NCBI RefSeq assembly: GCF_000621505.1
Contig: NZ_JHYD01000033.1
Location: 33,476 to 97,475 of the forward strand
DNA: 64,000 nucleotides
Source: Ruminiclostridium cellobioparum DSM 1351 = ATCC 15832
Lineage (GTDB): Bacteria; Bacillota; Clostridia; Acetivibrionales; DSM-1351
Reading direction: 5' to 3'
Shown: piece by piece, positions 34,461 to 43,327 of the stretch
How positions within the stretch are numbered: position 1 is the first letter of the stretch
How the letters are laid out: each line of letters opens with the position of its first letter
The notes under the pieces: model-generated
Told to the model about the DNA's origin: nothing
Seen by the model: only the letters and a program-made list of their open reading frames with translations
Database searches by the model: none
Program-made: the position numbers and the translations under genes

Positions 34461-34495
34461 AAGCGTGACAGGTTCGTCCTGGTCACGCTTTTTAT
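34461..34495 (+). terminator. Attenuator terminator inside the mutS2-like leader
   Basis: AAGCGTGACAGG pairs with CCT-G-GTCACGCTT (one bulged G) around TTCGT, followed by TTTTTAT. It stands after the promoter and before the gene, so default transcription should stop here. Confidence 0.8.
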
Positions 34496-34611
34496 GTTTC
34501 ACGATATTCTGAACCTTTATGGCTGGAACTTCAGCCTGAATGTTGGGCAGAGTGCTGTCACGGGCTTTTGTTTTAATAATTTCAGCAGTGAAATGTGAGA
34601 GGAGAACAACT

Positions 34612-36606
34612 ATGAATAATTATGCGGATACTTTGGAATATAACAAAATAATTGATATGCTCTGCCAGTTTGCAATGTCGGAGAGGGCACGGACCAAACT
34701 GTCGAAGCTTAAGCCCTACCTGTCCGAAGCGGAGTGCAGGGAAAGGATGCAGGAGACCACTGATGCCAGGCGTATTCTTGAGAGTCAGGGCACACCGCCG
34801 CTTGCAGCAATGACCGACCTGGATAAAATACTTGAGTTATGCTCAAAAGGTGCGATGCTGGTGCCCGATCAGCTGGTACTGGCAGCACAGTTCCTGATTT
34901 CCTGCAGGCGTATGAAAGCATATTTAAAAAAAGCTGAAGCTTTAGGCGGAGAAATTGCTTATTACGGTGGTTCTATAAATGAGCTTGGCGACCTGCTGGA
35001 GGAGATTGACAGATCAATAAGAAACGGCCGCGTTGACGACTCTGCATCTCCAAGACTGAGGGATATACGCAGAAAGCTGGAAAGCACCGGAAGCCAGGTC
35101 AAAACCAAGCTGGACAGCCTGCTCCGCAGTAAAAAGGAATGGTTTACAGACAGCTTTGTGTCAATACGGAACGGGCATTTTGTGCTGCCCGTGAAAAAAG
35201 AGTACAGGAGTTTGGTGACAGGTACTGTTATTGATACCTCCACCACAGGGGGAACGGTGTTTATTGAGCCTGTAGCCGTTCAAAAGCTTCAGACCGAAAT
35301 ATCACTGCTGCAGATGGAAGAGGAAAATGAGATCAGAAAAATCCTGTATACGCTGACCGCCCTGGTGGATGAGCAAAGAGCGGCAATATATTTGAATATG
35401 GATGCTATGGAGACCCTGGACATGGTTTTTGCCAAAGCAAAATTATCTGTACAGATGAAGGCCATACCGGTTAAAGTTGCGGTCAGCCGGAAAATGCTGA
35501 TCAAGGCCGGACGGCATCCTCTATTGAATCAATCGGTCTGTGTCCCTCTGGATTTTGAGATAGGCTGCGGCATTAACGGTGTAATCATTACCGGGCCCAA
35601 CACAGGGGGAAAGACTGTAGCCCTGAAAACAGCCGGACTGCTCTCAATGATGGCGCAAAGCGGGCTGCATGTTCCTGCCGGACAGGGAAGTGAGTTTTGT
35701 ATGAACAATATGGTACTTTGCGATATCGGTGACGGGCAAAGCATATCCGAAAATCTCTCAACCTTTTCATCGCATATCAACAATATTATTGACATACTGA
35801 GCACCGCAACACGTGAAAGTCTTGTTCTGCTTGACGAACTTGGTTCGGGGACCGATCCTGCCGAAGGAATGGGGATAGCCATAGCAATACTTGAAGAACT
35901 GAAAAGGAAGGAATGCCTTTTTGTAGCTACCACCCATTACCCTGAAATAAAGGAGTATGCCAGAAAGGCCGAAAAGCTTGTGAATGCACGCATGGCCTTT
36001 GACAAGGAAAGCCTGAAGCCCCTGTACAGGCTTGAGATAGGAGAGGCCGGCGAAAGCTGTGCGCTCTATATAGCCAAACGTCTCGGCTTTCCGGAGCACT
36101 TGCTCAGAATAGCCCATGAACAGGCTTATGGGCAAAAATTCATTTCAAGCACTGTACAAACAAACTCATATAATGATGAATTCCTGTTTGCAGAAGAGGA
36201 CAATGCAGAAGAGGACAATGGAAAGGAGGCTTCAAGCAACAGGAGAAAGTCGGGACCTGCAAGTTTGAACCCGAAGCCTGCTCCTGTGCTGAGGGGTGAG
36301 AAGGAATCGCCGAAACCAAACAGGAGCAGCAGGTTCAATATTGGGGACAGTGTTATGATTTATCCTCAGAGAGAAATAGGAATTGTTTATCAGACTGCAA
36401 ACGATAAGGGAGAAATCGGAATACAGGCCAGGGACAGGAAAAGGCTGATCCCACATAAGAGGCTGAAACTGCATGTCCCAGCCGGCGAATTGTATCCTCC
36501 GGATTATGATTTCTCCATAGTTTTTGATACTGTGGCCAACCGGAAGGCAAGAAAAAAGATGGAAAAGGGACATAATCCGGAGCTGATAATCAGATACGAT
36601 GATTAA
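34612..36606 (+). CDS. MutS2-like ATPase lacking the Smr nuclease domain
   Basis: The protein has 664 residues; MutS2 is normally about 785-790. A MutS core/lever region is followed by the ATPase with Walker A GPNTGGKT and Walker B LVLLDELGSGTDPAEG. A charged, poorly conserved linker follows (about residues 520-575), then a KOW-like beta domain (RFNIGDSVMIYPQREIGIVYQ). The protein then ends where Smr would begin. MutS2 of Bacillus binds collided ribosomes, and its ATPase and KOW parts suffice for ribosome contact. With an attenuator leader, a role in antibiotic-triggered ribosome rescue is a reasonable inference. GAGAGGAGAACAACT supports the start at 34612 over one at 34540. Confidence 0.85.
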   Translation: MNNYADTLEYNKIIDMLCQFAMSERARTKLSKLKPYLSEAECRERMQETTDARRILESQGTPPLAAMTDLDKILELCSKGAMLVPDQLVLAAQFLISCRRMKAYLKKAEALGGEIAYYGGSINELGDLLEEIDRSIRNGRVDDSASPRLRDIRRKLESTGSQVKTKLDSLLRSKKEWFTDSFVSIRNGHFVLPVKKEYRSLVTGTVIDTSTTGGTVFIEPVAVQKLQTEISLLQMEEENEIRKILYTLTALVDEQRAAIYLNMDAMETLDMVFAKAKLSVQMKAIPVKVAVSRKMLIKAGRHPLLNQSVCVPLDFEIGCGINGVIITGPNTGGKTVALKTAGLLSMMAQSGLHVPAGQGSEFCMNNMVLCDIGDGQSISENLSTFSSHINNIIDILSTATRESLVLLDELGSGTDPAEGMGIAIAILEELKRKECLFVATTHYPEIKEYARKAEKLVNARMAFDKESLKPLYRLEIGEAGESCALYIAKRLGFPEHLLRIAHEQAYGQKFISSTVQTNSYNDEFLFAEEDNAEEDNGKEASSNRRKSGPASLNPKPAPVLRGEKESPKPNRSSRFNIGDSVMIYPQREIGIVYQTANDKGEIGIQARDRKRLIPHKRLKLHVPAGELYPPDYDFSIVFDTVANRKARKKMEKGHNPELIIRYDD

Positions 36607-36680
36607 AAGACTCATTTGGATAACCAGGGCATACCGCTGTCATACATTTTGACTGCAAGGAAATGCCAAATATAAAGCAG

Positions 36681-36709
36681 GGCTGACCCCGCATTGCCGG
36701 GGGTCAGCC
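36681..36709 (-). terminator. Hairpin ending the tRNA-Gln/tRNA-Lys transcript
   Basis: GGCTGACCCC pairs with GGGGGTCAGCC. On the minus strand it is followed by CTGCTTTATATTT, a weak T-run. It may also end the mutS2-like transcript from the other side. Confidence 0.6.
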
Positions 36710-36812
36710 TGTCCATAACAATTAAAACAAAAAATCAAGGTGTATTCAAAGCGGTCGGGGTGTCTAAATATGACATTAAAAAACCACTGTAACACTGTCG
36801 TTACAATGGTTC

Positions 36813-36888
36813 TGGTGACCCATCGCAGATTCGAACTGCGGACACCTTGATTAAAAGTCAAGTGCTCTGCCAACTGAGCTAATGGGTC
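36813..36888 (-). tRNA. tRNA-Lys (TTT)
   Basis: The minus strand reads GACCCAT/ATGGGTC acceptor, D-arm GCTC/GAGC, anticodon stem CTTGA/TCAAG with loop CTTTTAA (anticodon TTT), T-arm CGCAG/CTGCG, discriminator A and encoded CCA. Confidence 0.95.
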
Positions 36889-36891
36889 AAA

Positions 36892-36968
36892 TGGCTGGGA
36901 TGGCTGGACTCGAACCAACGAAATGCCAGAGTCAAAGTCTGGTGCCTTACCGGCTTGGCTACATCCCA
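36892..36968 (-). tRNA. tRNA-Gln (TTG)
   Basis: The minus strand has acceptor TGGGATG/CATCCCA, anticodon stem CCAGA/TCTGG with loop CTTTGAC (anticodon TTG), discriminator G and encoded CCA. It lies three bases upstream of tRNA-Lys on the same transcript. Confidence 0.95.
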
Positions 36969-36986
36969 ACGTCAAGCGCAAAACCT

Positions 36987-37015
36987 ATTATAAAGAGGTT
37001 TGCACTTTTTGTCAA
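36987..37015 (-). promoter_or_regulatory. Promoter of the tRNA-Gln/tRNA-Lys operon
   Basis: On the minus strand, TTGACA (37015-37010), a 17-bp spacer and TATAAT (36992-36987): a perfect consensus promoter 19 bp ahead of tRNA-Gln. Confidence 0.85.
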
Positions 37016-37081
37016 GCAAAATAATAACAATTTTTTATTTGCCTGATATAAACCACAGGGGCTGTAAAGCAAGGGGTGCTG

Positions 37082-38704
37082 CTAAAATTTTCTAACTTTG
37101 AAATCCTGGGTTGCAATATCCACCAGCTTCAGATCCTTGTTTCTTTCCTCGGCCATTCTGATGGACCATTCATTTTCAAACAAAATGGAGTTTCTGCCCA
37201 GCTTATCTTCCACAATTACCGCCGTGCTCGGAAGATTCAGCTTTCTCGGGTCAAGGCCTTCATTTTCAATCCAGCGGGCATGCCTGTAAGGCAGATGCTG
37301 AATGCGGAGCTGGACGCCGTATTCATTTTTGAGTCTGTACTCCAGCACCTCAAACTGAAGTGATCCCACTACACCGATAATCAATGCCTCGATACCGATG
37401 TCGATCTGCTTGAACACCTGTATTGCACCTTCCTCGGAAAGCTGGTCGATACCTTTTATGAACTGCTTTCGTTTCATGGTATCGGCAGGGGTTACTCTTG
37501 CAAAGTGCTCTGCGGGGAAGATTGGGATACCCTCAAATTTTACATTGCCGTTTCCTTCATATAGCGTGTCCCCGAGATTGAATATGCCGGGATCGAACAA
37601 ACCTATTATATCGCCGGGATAGGCTTCTTCAATGATAGTACGTTCCTGGGCCATGAACTGCTGGGGCTGTGACAAGCGGATTTCCTTTCCGGCGTTCACA
37701 TGTTTTACCGACATGCCTTTCGTGAATTTACCGGAACAAATTCTCAGGAACGCCAGTCTGTCCCTGTGGGTAGGATTCATATTGGCCTGTATTTTAAATA
37801 TGAAGCCTGAGAATTTGTCGCTTTCAGGATCAATTTCGGTTTCGGAGGTTGTTATCACACCAGGTGAGGGTGCCAATTCAAGGAATTCCTCCAAAAACGG
37901 CTGTACACCGAAATTGGTCATGGCACTGCCAAAGAACAAAGGTGTGAGCTCACCGCTGCGGATTTTCTTCTTATCAAACTCATCTCCTGCCATATCCAGC
38001 AGTTCGATGTCTTCACAAAGTTTATCGTGATAGTGGCTTCCAAGTAAATCGGCAAAAATGGGGTCATCAACCTTTCCAACGGTGGAGGATACCTGTGACT
38101 GCCCGTGTTCCCCGCCGCCGAAGAGCTCGATTTGTTTAAGCTTTCTATTATAAACACCCTTGAAGTCACCTTCTGTTCCAATGGGCCAATTCATAGGATA
38201 GGAGCGTATACCAAGTACTCTTTCGATCTCCTCCATAAGCTCAAAGGGGTCTTTGCTGGCACGGTCCATTTTATTTACAAATGTAAATATGGGTATGCCT
38301 CTTAATTTACAAACGTGAAACAGTTTTATTGTCTGTGCTTCCACACCCTTGGCTCCGTCGATAAGCATTACCGCGCTGTCGGCGGCCACCAGGGTTCTGT
38401 ATGTATCCTCACTGAAGTCCTGGTGACCGGGTGTATCCAAAATATTTATACAGAAATTATTATATTCAAACTGCATTACACTGGAAGTGACGGAAATACC
38501 TCTCTGCTTTTCTATTTCCATCCAGTCCGACACTGCATATTTATTTGCCTTTCTGGCTTTAACCGAACCGGCAAGCCTTATGGCGCCGCCATACAGCAGC
38601 AGCTTTTCGGTCAGGGTTGTTTTACCTGCATCCGGGTGGGAAATAATGGCAAATGTTTTTCTGCGCGAAACTTCTTTTTTTAGTTCAGCTTTGATATCCG
38701 GCAT
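37082..38704 (-). CDS. prfC: Peptide chain release factor 3
   Basis: This 540-residue translational GTPase recycles RF1/RF2 from the ribosome. The G-motifs are HPDAGKTT, the switch region with RGISVTSS, DTPGHQDF and NKMD. The length and EF-G-like domain II match RF3. The shorter start at 38704 is chosen because GAGAGG lies ahead of that ATG; the TTG at 38722 is less likely. It stands alone on the minus strand upstream of the tRNA pair. Confidence 0.95.
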   Translation of the reverse strand: MPDIKAELKKEVSRRKTFAIISHPDAGKTTLTEKLLLYGGAIRLAGSVKARKANKYAVSDWMEIEKQRGISVTSSVMQFEYNNFCINILDTPGHQDFSEDTYRTLVAADSAVMLIDGAKGVEAQTIKLFHVCKLRGIPIFTFVNKMDRASKDPFELMEEIERVLGIRSYPMNWPIGTEGDFKGVYNRKLKQIELFGGGEHGQSQVSSTVGKVDDPIFADLLGSHYHDKLCEDIELLDMAGDEFDKKKIRSGELTPLFFGSAMTNFGVQPFLEEFLELAPSPGVITTSETEIDPESDKFSGFIFKIQANMNPTHRDRLAFLRICSGKFTKGMSVKHVNAGKEIRLSQPQQFMAQERTIIEEAYPGDIIGLFDPGIFNLGDTLYEGNGNVKFEGIPIFPAEHFARVTPADTMKRKQFIKGIDQLSEEGAIQVFKQIDIGIEALIIGVVGSLQFEVLEYRLKNEYGVQLRIQHLPYRHARWIENEGLDPRKLNLPSTAVIVEDKLGRNSILFENEWSIRMAEERNKDLKLVDIATQDFKVRKF

Positions 38705-39069
38705 TGATTTAACCTCTCGCAATTCTATTTAAATTGAAATCAAATTTCATTTTATATTATAGCCAATATGGTGTCAAATAGTAATTGAATGCACTTTAAA
38801 AGTTTGATTCTTGAAGAAAACTCTTGAATACAGAAAGATTTTGAGTACATAATTAAAATAGTGGATTGATATAGTTATGGACCGGTATTTTGACAGGTTA
38901 ATGGAAGGATAATTTGTATGCTTACAGAATATATGCAATTATATATGCAATTAATGGTATAATGTATTTATTGATGGTATTTTAAGCTTTATTTTAAACA
39001 TTTGATCATAAAATAAGATCTTATTATTAATATATTGAATAATATGTAGTACTATTCGGAGGGATTTTG

Positions 39070-40725
39070 ATGAGTGAGAAGATTTTTATAACTTTAAATA
39101 ATGAAAAATATGAAATTGAGAAAAAGACAACACTGCTTGAGCTGGCCAAACGCTTCAAGGATTCCTACCAGTCAAGCGTTGTGGCCGCCCGTGTGAATAA
39201 TGATATCCGGGAACTCAGCTATGAGCTTGCCGAGGATGCAAAAGTGACTTTCATTGATCTTACTGATGAGGATGGCATGAGGATATACAGGAGAAGCCTT
39301 TACTTTATATTTATAAAGGCTGTCAATGAACTGTTTCCCGAAAGAAATGCGGTTATCAGCCATCCTATGAGTAACGGCGTATACTGTGAAATAAGAGGGG
39401 ATGAAGAACTTACAGAAATTGATGTGGAAGCTGTTCAGAAAAAAATGAATGAAATTGTAAGCTGTGCACTGCCCTTTGAGAAAAAGGTCGTTTCCACAGA
39501 GAGTGCCAGGGAGCTGTATAAGAAGACCGGAAGGCTTGATAAGTATGCGGTTCTGGAACACAGGCAAAAGCCGTACGTTACGGTGTATAACTGTGGAGGC
39601 TATGAGGACTATTACTATGGCTACATGGTGCCCGATACGGGTTACATCAAGTGTTTCAGCCTGAAATTCCACCATCCCGGAGTGGTGATCCAGTTTCCTT
39701 CAAAGGGTAAGCCTGAAAAACTTCCGGATTTTGAAGAACAGAAGAAGCTGTTCAAGGTATTTATCGAGTATAAAAAGTGGGTCCGCATACTGGGGGTTGA
39801 AAATGTAGGAGCCTTGAATGATATTGTAAAGGCCGGTGAAATAGGCGATCTTATAAGAGTAAGCGAAGCGCTTCATGAAAAGAAGATAGCCGAGATAGCC
39901 GACAAGATAACAAACCATGAGGAGCAAAAGCGCATAGTGCTTATTTCAGGTCCCTCGTCATCGGGTAAAACAACCTTTGCCAACAGGCTGGGCATTCAGC
40001 TGAGGGTAAACGGCTATACGCCAAAGACAATATCCCTGGACAACTATTTTGTCAACAGGGATAAAACTCCCAGGGACGAGACCGGAGAATACGATTATGA
40101 GGCTCTTGAGGCAATAGATGTGGAGCTCTTTAACAAACATTTGACTGCCCTTCTGGAAGGACACGAAGTTGAGATACCGGTGTATAATTTTGAAACAGGT
40201 TCAAGAGAAGCCTTTGGACAGAAAATGATAATGAATAAAAACACCATTCTGGTAATAGAAGGAATACATGGCCTGAATGACAGGCTGACGGCATCAATTT
40301 CCTCCGAGGACAAATTCAAGATTTATGTAAGTGCCTTAACTTCCATGAACATAGACGACCACAACAGAATACCCTCCACCGACACCAGGATCATCCGCAG
40401 GATTGTCAGAGACAATAAGTTCAGGGGGTGTTCGGCAATCAATACCATAAACAGATGGCCGTCGGTAAGAAGAGGTGAAGAGAAAAACATATTCCCTTAC
40501 CAGGAAAATGCAGATATTATGTTCAACTCTTCCCTTGTATATGAATTATGCCTGCTGAAAACCTATGCCGAACCCCTGCTGATGCAGCTGGGGCCCGAAA
40601 ATGAACGGTATTCGGAGGTTAAGCGGCTTATAGAGTTTTTAAGTTATTTCCTGCCGATAGACGGCAAGGAGGTTCCAAACAATTCAATAGTTAAAGAATT
40701 TGTTGGCGGAAGCTGTTTTTTCTAA
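39070..40725 (+). CDS. TGS-domain / uridine-kinase-like protein
   Basis: The protein has 551 residues. The N-terminal TGS domain (ITLNNEKYEIEKKTTLLELAKRF) and the following region resemble the N2 part of threonyl-tRNA synthetase (HPMSNGVYCEI). The C-terminal 270 residues form a P-loop kinase: GPSSSGKTTFANRL and SLDNYFVNRDKTPRDE, as in uridine kinase. This fused form is common in clostridia as a nucleoside kinase whose substrate is not firmly known. CGGAGGG precedes the start. The gap before it (38705-39069, 365 bp) is AT-rich, with a direct repeat ATATATGCAATT near 38930-38950 and no clear terminator. Confidence 0.85.
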   Translation: MSEKIFITLNNEKYEIEKKTTLLELAKRFKDSYQSSVVAARVNNDIRELSYELAEDAKVTFIDLTDEDGMRIYRRSLYFIFIKAVNELFPERNAVISHPMSNGVYCEIRGDEELTEIDVEAVQKKMNEIVSCALPFEKKVVSTESARELYKKTGRLDKYAVLEHRQKPYVTVYNCGGYEDYYYGYMVPDTGYIKCFSLKFHHPGVVIQFPSKGKPEKLPDFEEQKKLFKVFIEYKKWVRILGVENVGALNDIVKAGEIGDLIRVSEALHEKKIAEIADKITNHEEQKRIVLISGPSSSGKTTFANRLGIQLRVNGYTPKTISLDNYFVNRDKTPRDETGEYDYEALEAIDVELFNKHLTALLEGHEVEIPVYNFETGSREAFGQKMIMNKNTILVIEGIHGLNDRLTASISSEDKFKIYVSALTSMNIDDHNRIPSTDTRIIRRIVRDNKFRGCSAINTINRWPSVRRGEEKNIFPYQENADIMFNSSLVYELCLLKTYAEPLLMQLGPENERYSEVKRLIEFLSYFLPIDGKEVPNNSIVKEFVGGSCFF

Positions 40726-40731
40726 ATAAGT

Positions 40732-40755
40732 AAGGCCGGCTGCCGCCGGCCTTTA
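40732..40755 (+). terminator. Terminator after the kinase gene
   Basis: AAGGCCGGC pairs with GCCGGCCTT around TGCC. It separates the kinase from the hydrogenase-associated cluster. Confidence 0.75.
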
Positions 40756-40788
40756 CAGGAATTATACATATTTTACGAGGTGAACCCT

Positions 40789-41145
40789 ATGAAGCTCCTT
40801 GATATTGCCACCATATTAAATGCGCAGGTTATAACAGCAAATGAACTTCTCGACTATGAAGTTACATCCGCCTGCGGTTCAGATCTGATGAGTGATGTAA
40901 TGGCCTATGTAACTGAAAATGTAGTTTTGCTGACAGGTTTGATAAACCTGCAGGTTATTAGAACAGCGGAGATGATGGACATCAGGGCGGTAATTTTTGT
41001 GAGGGGAAAGCAGCCCCTTGACAGTATGATCGAGCTGGCCCTGGAAAAGAATATTGTCCTTATGACAACAGACCTCACAATGTTTCCGGCCTGCGGAAAA
41101 CTGTATGAAGCCGGCCTGAAAAACGGGTTTGACTCCGGGAGGTAG
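40789..41145 (+). CDS. DRTGG domain protein 1
   Basis: This 118-residue protein matches the stand-alone DRTGG type found beside [FeFe]-hydrogenase genes: LLDIATILNAQVITANELLDYEVTSACGSDLMSDVMAY...VLLTGLINLQVIRTAEMMDIRAVIFVRGK. DRTGG domains occur in phosphotransacetylase and CBS-domain regulators and probably bind a nucleotide or other small ligand. A GTG three codons upstream is possible, but GAGGTG suits the ATG at 40789. It is first of a five-gene cluster with very short gaps. Confidence 0.8.
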   Translation: MKLLDIATILNAQVITANELLDYEVTSACGSDLMSDVMAYVTENVVLLTGLINLQVIRTAEMMDIRAVIFVRGKQPLDSMIELALEKNIVLMTTDLTMFPACGKLYEAGLKNGFDSGR

Positions 41146-41148
41146 GAA

Positions 41149-41571
41149 ATGAGCACCATAAAGCTTAAGTACGATATTCCTGCCAATGACTTTGTAGCTG
41201 CGGGGGAGGCTTCGAGCAATGTTAAGAAAAAGCTTGCCCAGATAGGCATTGCGGCCGACAAGATAAAAAAGGCGGCTATTGCCATGTATGAGGCTGAAAT
41301 AAATGCTGTAATTCATGCAAACGGCGGGACGGCTGATGTGGAAATATGCCTGGACAGGGTGATCATAGCAATTATTGACAACGGTCCCGGAATTCCTGAT
41401 TTGGAGCTTGCTATGACCGAAGGTTATTCTACCGCATCCGACAACATCAGGGAAATGGGCTTTGGAGCGGGAATGGGGCTCCCAAATATGAAAAAATATG
41501 CTGACAAGCTGGATATAAATACTGAGGTGGGTATAGGGACAAAGGTAACTATAACTGTTTATTTTATCTAG
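41149..41571 (+). CDS. HATPase / anti-sigma-factor-like serine kinase domain protein
   Basis: The protein has 140 residues. The GHKL ATPase boxes are visible: N-box MYEAEINAVIHA, G1 IIDNGPGIPD, G2 GFGAGMGLPNMKKYAD. It resembles RsbW/SpoIIAB-like serine kinases without a membrane or sensor part. It lies three bases after the DRTGG gene. In hydrogenase clusters this protein is thought to pass the hydrogenase signal on, but its partner is not identified here. Confidence 0.85.
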   Translation: MSTIKLKYDIPANDFVAAGEASSNVKKKLAQIGIAADKIKKAAIAMYEAEINAVIHANGGTADVEICLDRVIIAIIDNGPGIPDLELAMTEGYSTASDNIREMGFGAGMGLPNMKKYADKLDINTEVGIGTKVTITVYFI

Positions 41572-41574
41572 TAT

Positions 41575-41637
41575 AATATTCTGCATGTTGGGTGCAGGAT
41601 TCGCCCAAAGGATGCAACCTGACCATACAGAATATTG
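41575..41637. repeat. Palindromic repeat, family B copy 2 (63 bp)
   Basis: It is inverted relative to the copy at 1612-1696 and about 20 bp shorter. The ends are AATATTCTGCATGTTGGGTG and TGACCATACAGAATATT, and the inner CGCCCAAAGGATGCA is shared. It sits between the HATPase and hydrogenase genes within what looks like one operon. It supplies the spurious upstream ATG at 41585 of the hydrogenase reading frame. Confidence 0.8.
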
Positions 41638-41659
41638 TAATAGGTTTGGAGGACATATT

Positions 41660-42976
41660 ATGAACGAGTACTTCCATTCTGTCAATCTGGACAAGGATAA
41701 GTGCAGGGGCTGCACCAACTGTATAAAAAGGTGTCCTACCGAAGCAATCCGTGTGAGAAAAGGCAAGGCACGCATTATTAAGGAACGCTGTATTGATTGC
41801 GGCGAGTGTATACGTGTTTGTCCCTATCATGCAAAGACCGCAATCAGCGACAGTCCTGACATAATAAATGACTACAGGTACAAGGTAGCTATTCCGGCAC
41901 CCTCTTTTTACGGGCAGTTTGAAAAGAAGTATTCCCGGGATAATATTTTGAACGCATTGAGAGATGTGGGCTTTGACCATGTTTTCGAGGTTGCCCGGGC
42001 TGCCGAAATAGTCAGCGAGGCGACCAGACAGCTGCTCACAAACTCCCTTGTCAGGAAGCCCATGATATCTTCGGCATGTCCCGGAGTTGTCAGGTTGATT
42101 CAGGTTAGATTTCCAAGCCTGATTGATAACATCGTCAAGCTGGAGTCACCAATGGAGGTGGCGGCAAAAATTGTAAAAACCCAGCTGCAGGAGTCCCGGA
42201 ACATTCCTGCCGAGGAAATCGGCGTATTTTTTATTTCTCCATGTCCTGCAAAGGTAACCAGCGTAAAATCCCCCTATGAAAAGCAAAAGTCCTATGTGGA
42301 CGGTGTCATTTCAATAAAGGATATCTATCTGAAGGTCCTGTCGGCACTGAATAACCCCCATAATGGCTCCAAGTACTCCGAGGCGGGCTTTGAAGGAATA
42401 GACTGGGCCAATTCCGGAGGGGAAAGCGGAGCGCTGGGGACTGAAAATGTTCTGGCTGTCGATGGTATACATAGCGTTATTAAGATATTTGATGAAATAG
42501 AAGGTGACAGGCTTTCAGACGTTGATTTTGTTGAGGCGCTGTCCTGCTCGGGAGGATGTCTCGGAGGTCCGCTGACGGTTGAAAATGTTTTTGTTGCAAA
42601 AACAACACTGAAAAAGCATATTCTTGAGGCTCCTGCCGGTTGTACCGAAAAAATGACTCCCAAAAGCTTTGAGGAACTGGTATGGACTTCAAATGTGGAA
42701 TACAAACCTGTTATGAAGCTGGATGATGATATATTGAAAGCCATGGAAAAACTTGAAAAGCTGGAGAGAATATGTGACGGACTGCCCGGTCTGGACTGCG
42801 GTGCCTGCGGAGCGCCAAACTGCAGAGCCCTGGCCGAGGATATCGTAAGAGAGATTGCCAATGAAACCGACTGTATTTTCAAGCTAAGGCAAAGAATCCG
42901 TGATCTGGCTGAGGAAATGGTAGATCTGGGAGGAAAGGTGCCTCCGGTAATGGATAACGATCCAAATGGAGAATAA
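41660..42976 (+). CDS. Sensory-type [FeFe]-hydrogenase-like protein (HydS)
   Basis: The protein has 438 residues. Two 4Fe-4S ferredoxin motifs (Cys15-18-21-25 and Cys44-47-50-54) are followed by an H-cluster domain with ligands in SSACPGVV (Cys140), SPCPAK (Cys195) and SCSGGCLGG (Cys296, Cys300). A C-terminal Fe-S motif (LDCGACGAPNC) ends it. Group A enzymes have TSCCP; here Ala139 replaces the proton-transfer cysteine, a feature of sensory hydrogenases of groups C and D. With HATPase, DRTGG and PHP neighbours it likely senses H2 or redox state rather than making H2. The start at 41660 follows TTTGGAGG; the longer frame begins inside a repeat. Confidence 0.85.
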   Translation: MNEYFHSVNLDKDKCRGCTNCIKRCPTEAIRVRKGKARIIKERCIDCGECIRVCPYHAKTAISDSPDIINDYRYKVAIPAPSFYGQFEKKYSRDNILNALRDVGFDHVFEVARAAEIVSEATRQLLTNSLVRKPMISSACPGVVRLIQVRFPSLIDNIVKLESPMEVAAKIVKTQLQESRNIPAEEIGVFFISPCPAKVTSVKSPYEKQKSYVDGVISIKDIYLKVLSALNNPHNGSKYSEAGFEGIDWANSGGESGALGTENVLAVDGIHSVIKIFDEIEGDRLSDVDFVEALSCSGGCLGGPLTVENVFVAKTTLKKHILEAPAGCTEKMTPKSFEELVWTSNVEYKPVMKLDDDILKAMEKLEKLERICDGLPGLDCGACGAPNCRALAEDIVREIANETDCIFKLRQRIRDLAEEMVDLGGKVPPVMDNDPNGE

Positions 42977-42978
42977 AA

Positions 42979-43320
42979 ATGTATATTAAAGAATTGATGC
43001 AAATAATTTCTGGTGAACTGTTGACCGACAAAATACCGGATTTATCCGTAAAAGTTCAAAATGTGTATATTTGCGATCTGCTCAGCTGGGTGATGTCCCA
43101 TGCACAAAAAGGTGATGCATGGATAACCGTTCTTACAAATGTAAATGTACCTGCCGTGGCTTTAATGACCGAGGTTGCCTGTGTAATAATTCCTGAAGCA
43201 ATCAAGGCAGAGGAGCTGACACTGAAAAAGGCAAATGAAAATGGAATAATCATTATCGGAACACAGTTGAATTCTTTTGAAATAAGCAGGAGAATCATAG
43301 ATTCAAAGCTGCTTTCATAA
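42979..43320 (+). CDS. DRTGG domain protein 2
   Basis: The protein has 113 residues. It begins two bases after the hydrogenase stop. It shows the same fold pattern as the first DRTGG protein (ELMQIISGELLTDKIPDLSVKVQNVYICDLLSWVM...VPAVALMTEVACVIIPE) but is clearly diverged from it. It probably binds a small ligand in the regulatory circuit around the hydrogenase. Confidence 0.75.
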   Translation: MYIKELMQIISGELLTDKIPDLSVKVQNVYICDLLSWVMSHAQKGDAWITVLTNVNVPAVALMTEVACVIIPEAIKAEELTLKKANENGIIIIGTQLNSFEISRRIIDSKLLS

Positions 43321-43327
43321 CTGTTTG

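Larger units (their letters stand above)
34116..34611 (+). promoter_or_regulatory. Long attenuator-like leader of the mutS2-like gene
   Basis: Between the promoter and the gene lie several hairpins: TTAAATAAA/TTTATTTAA (about 34193-34223), CGTACAAT/ATTGTACG (about 34278-34306), and ATTTATATAAATAA/TTATTTATATAAAT (about 34374-34406). A terminator at 34461 follows. The segment CTGGATTTCAGCCTG near 34336 recurs with small changes after the terminator, near 34522. No ORF longer than the leader peptide with a ribosome-binding site is seen. Confidence 0.65.

Noticed and set aside
36640..36981. A 113-codon minus-strand open frame
   Set aside because: It runs straight through tRNA-Gln and tRNA-Lys; the protein text is a well-known artefact of translating tRNA genes.
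41585..41659. Upstream ATG for the hydrogenase-like protein
   Set aside because: The added 25 residues are encoded by the family B palindrome; GGAGG fits the start at 41660.
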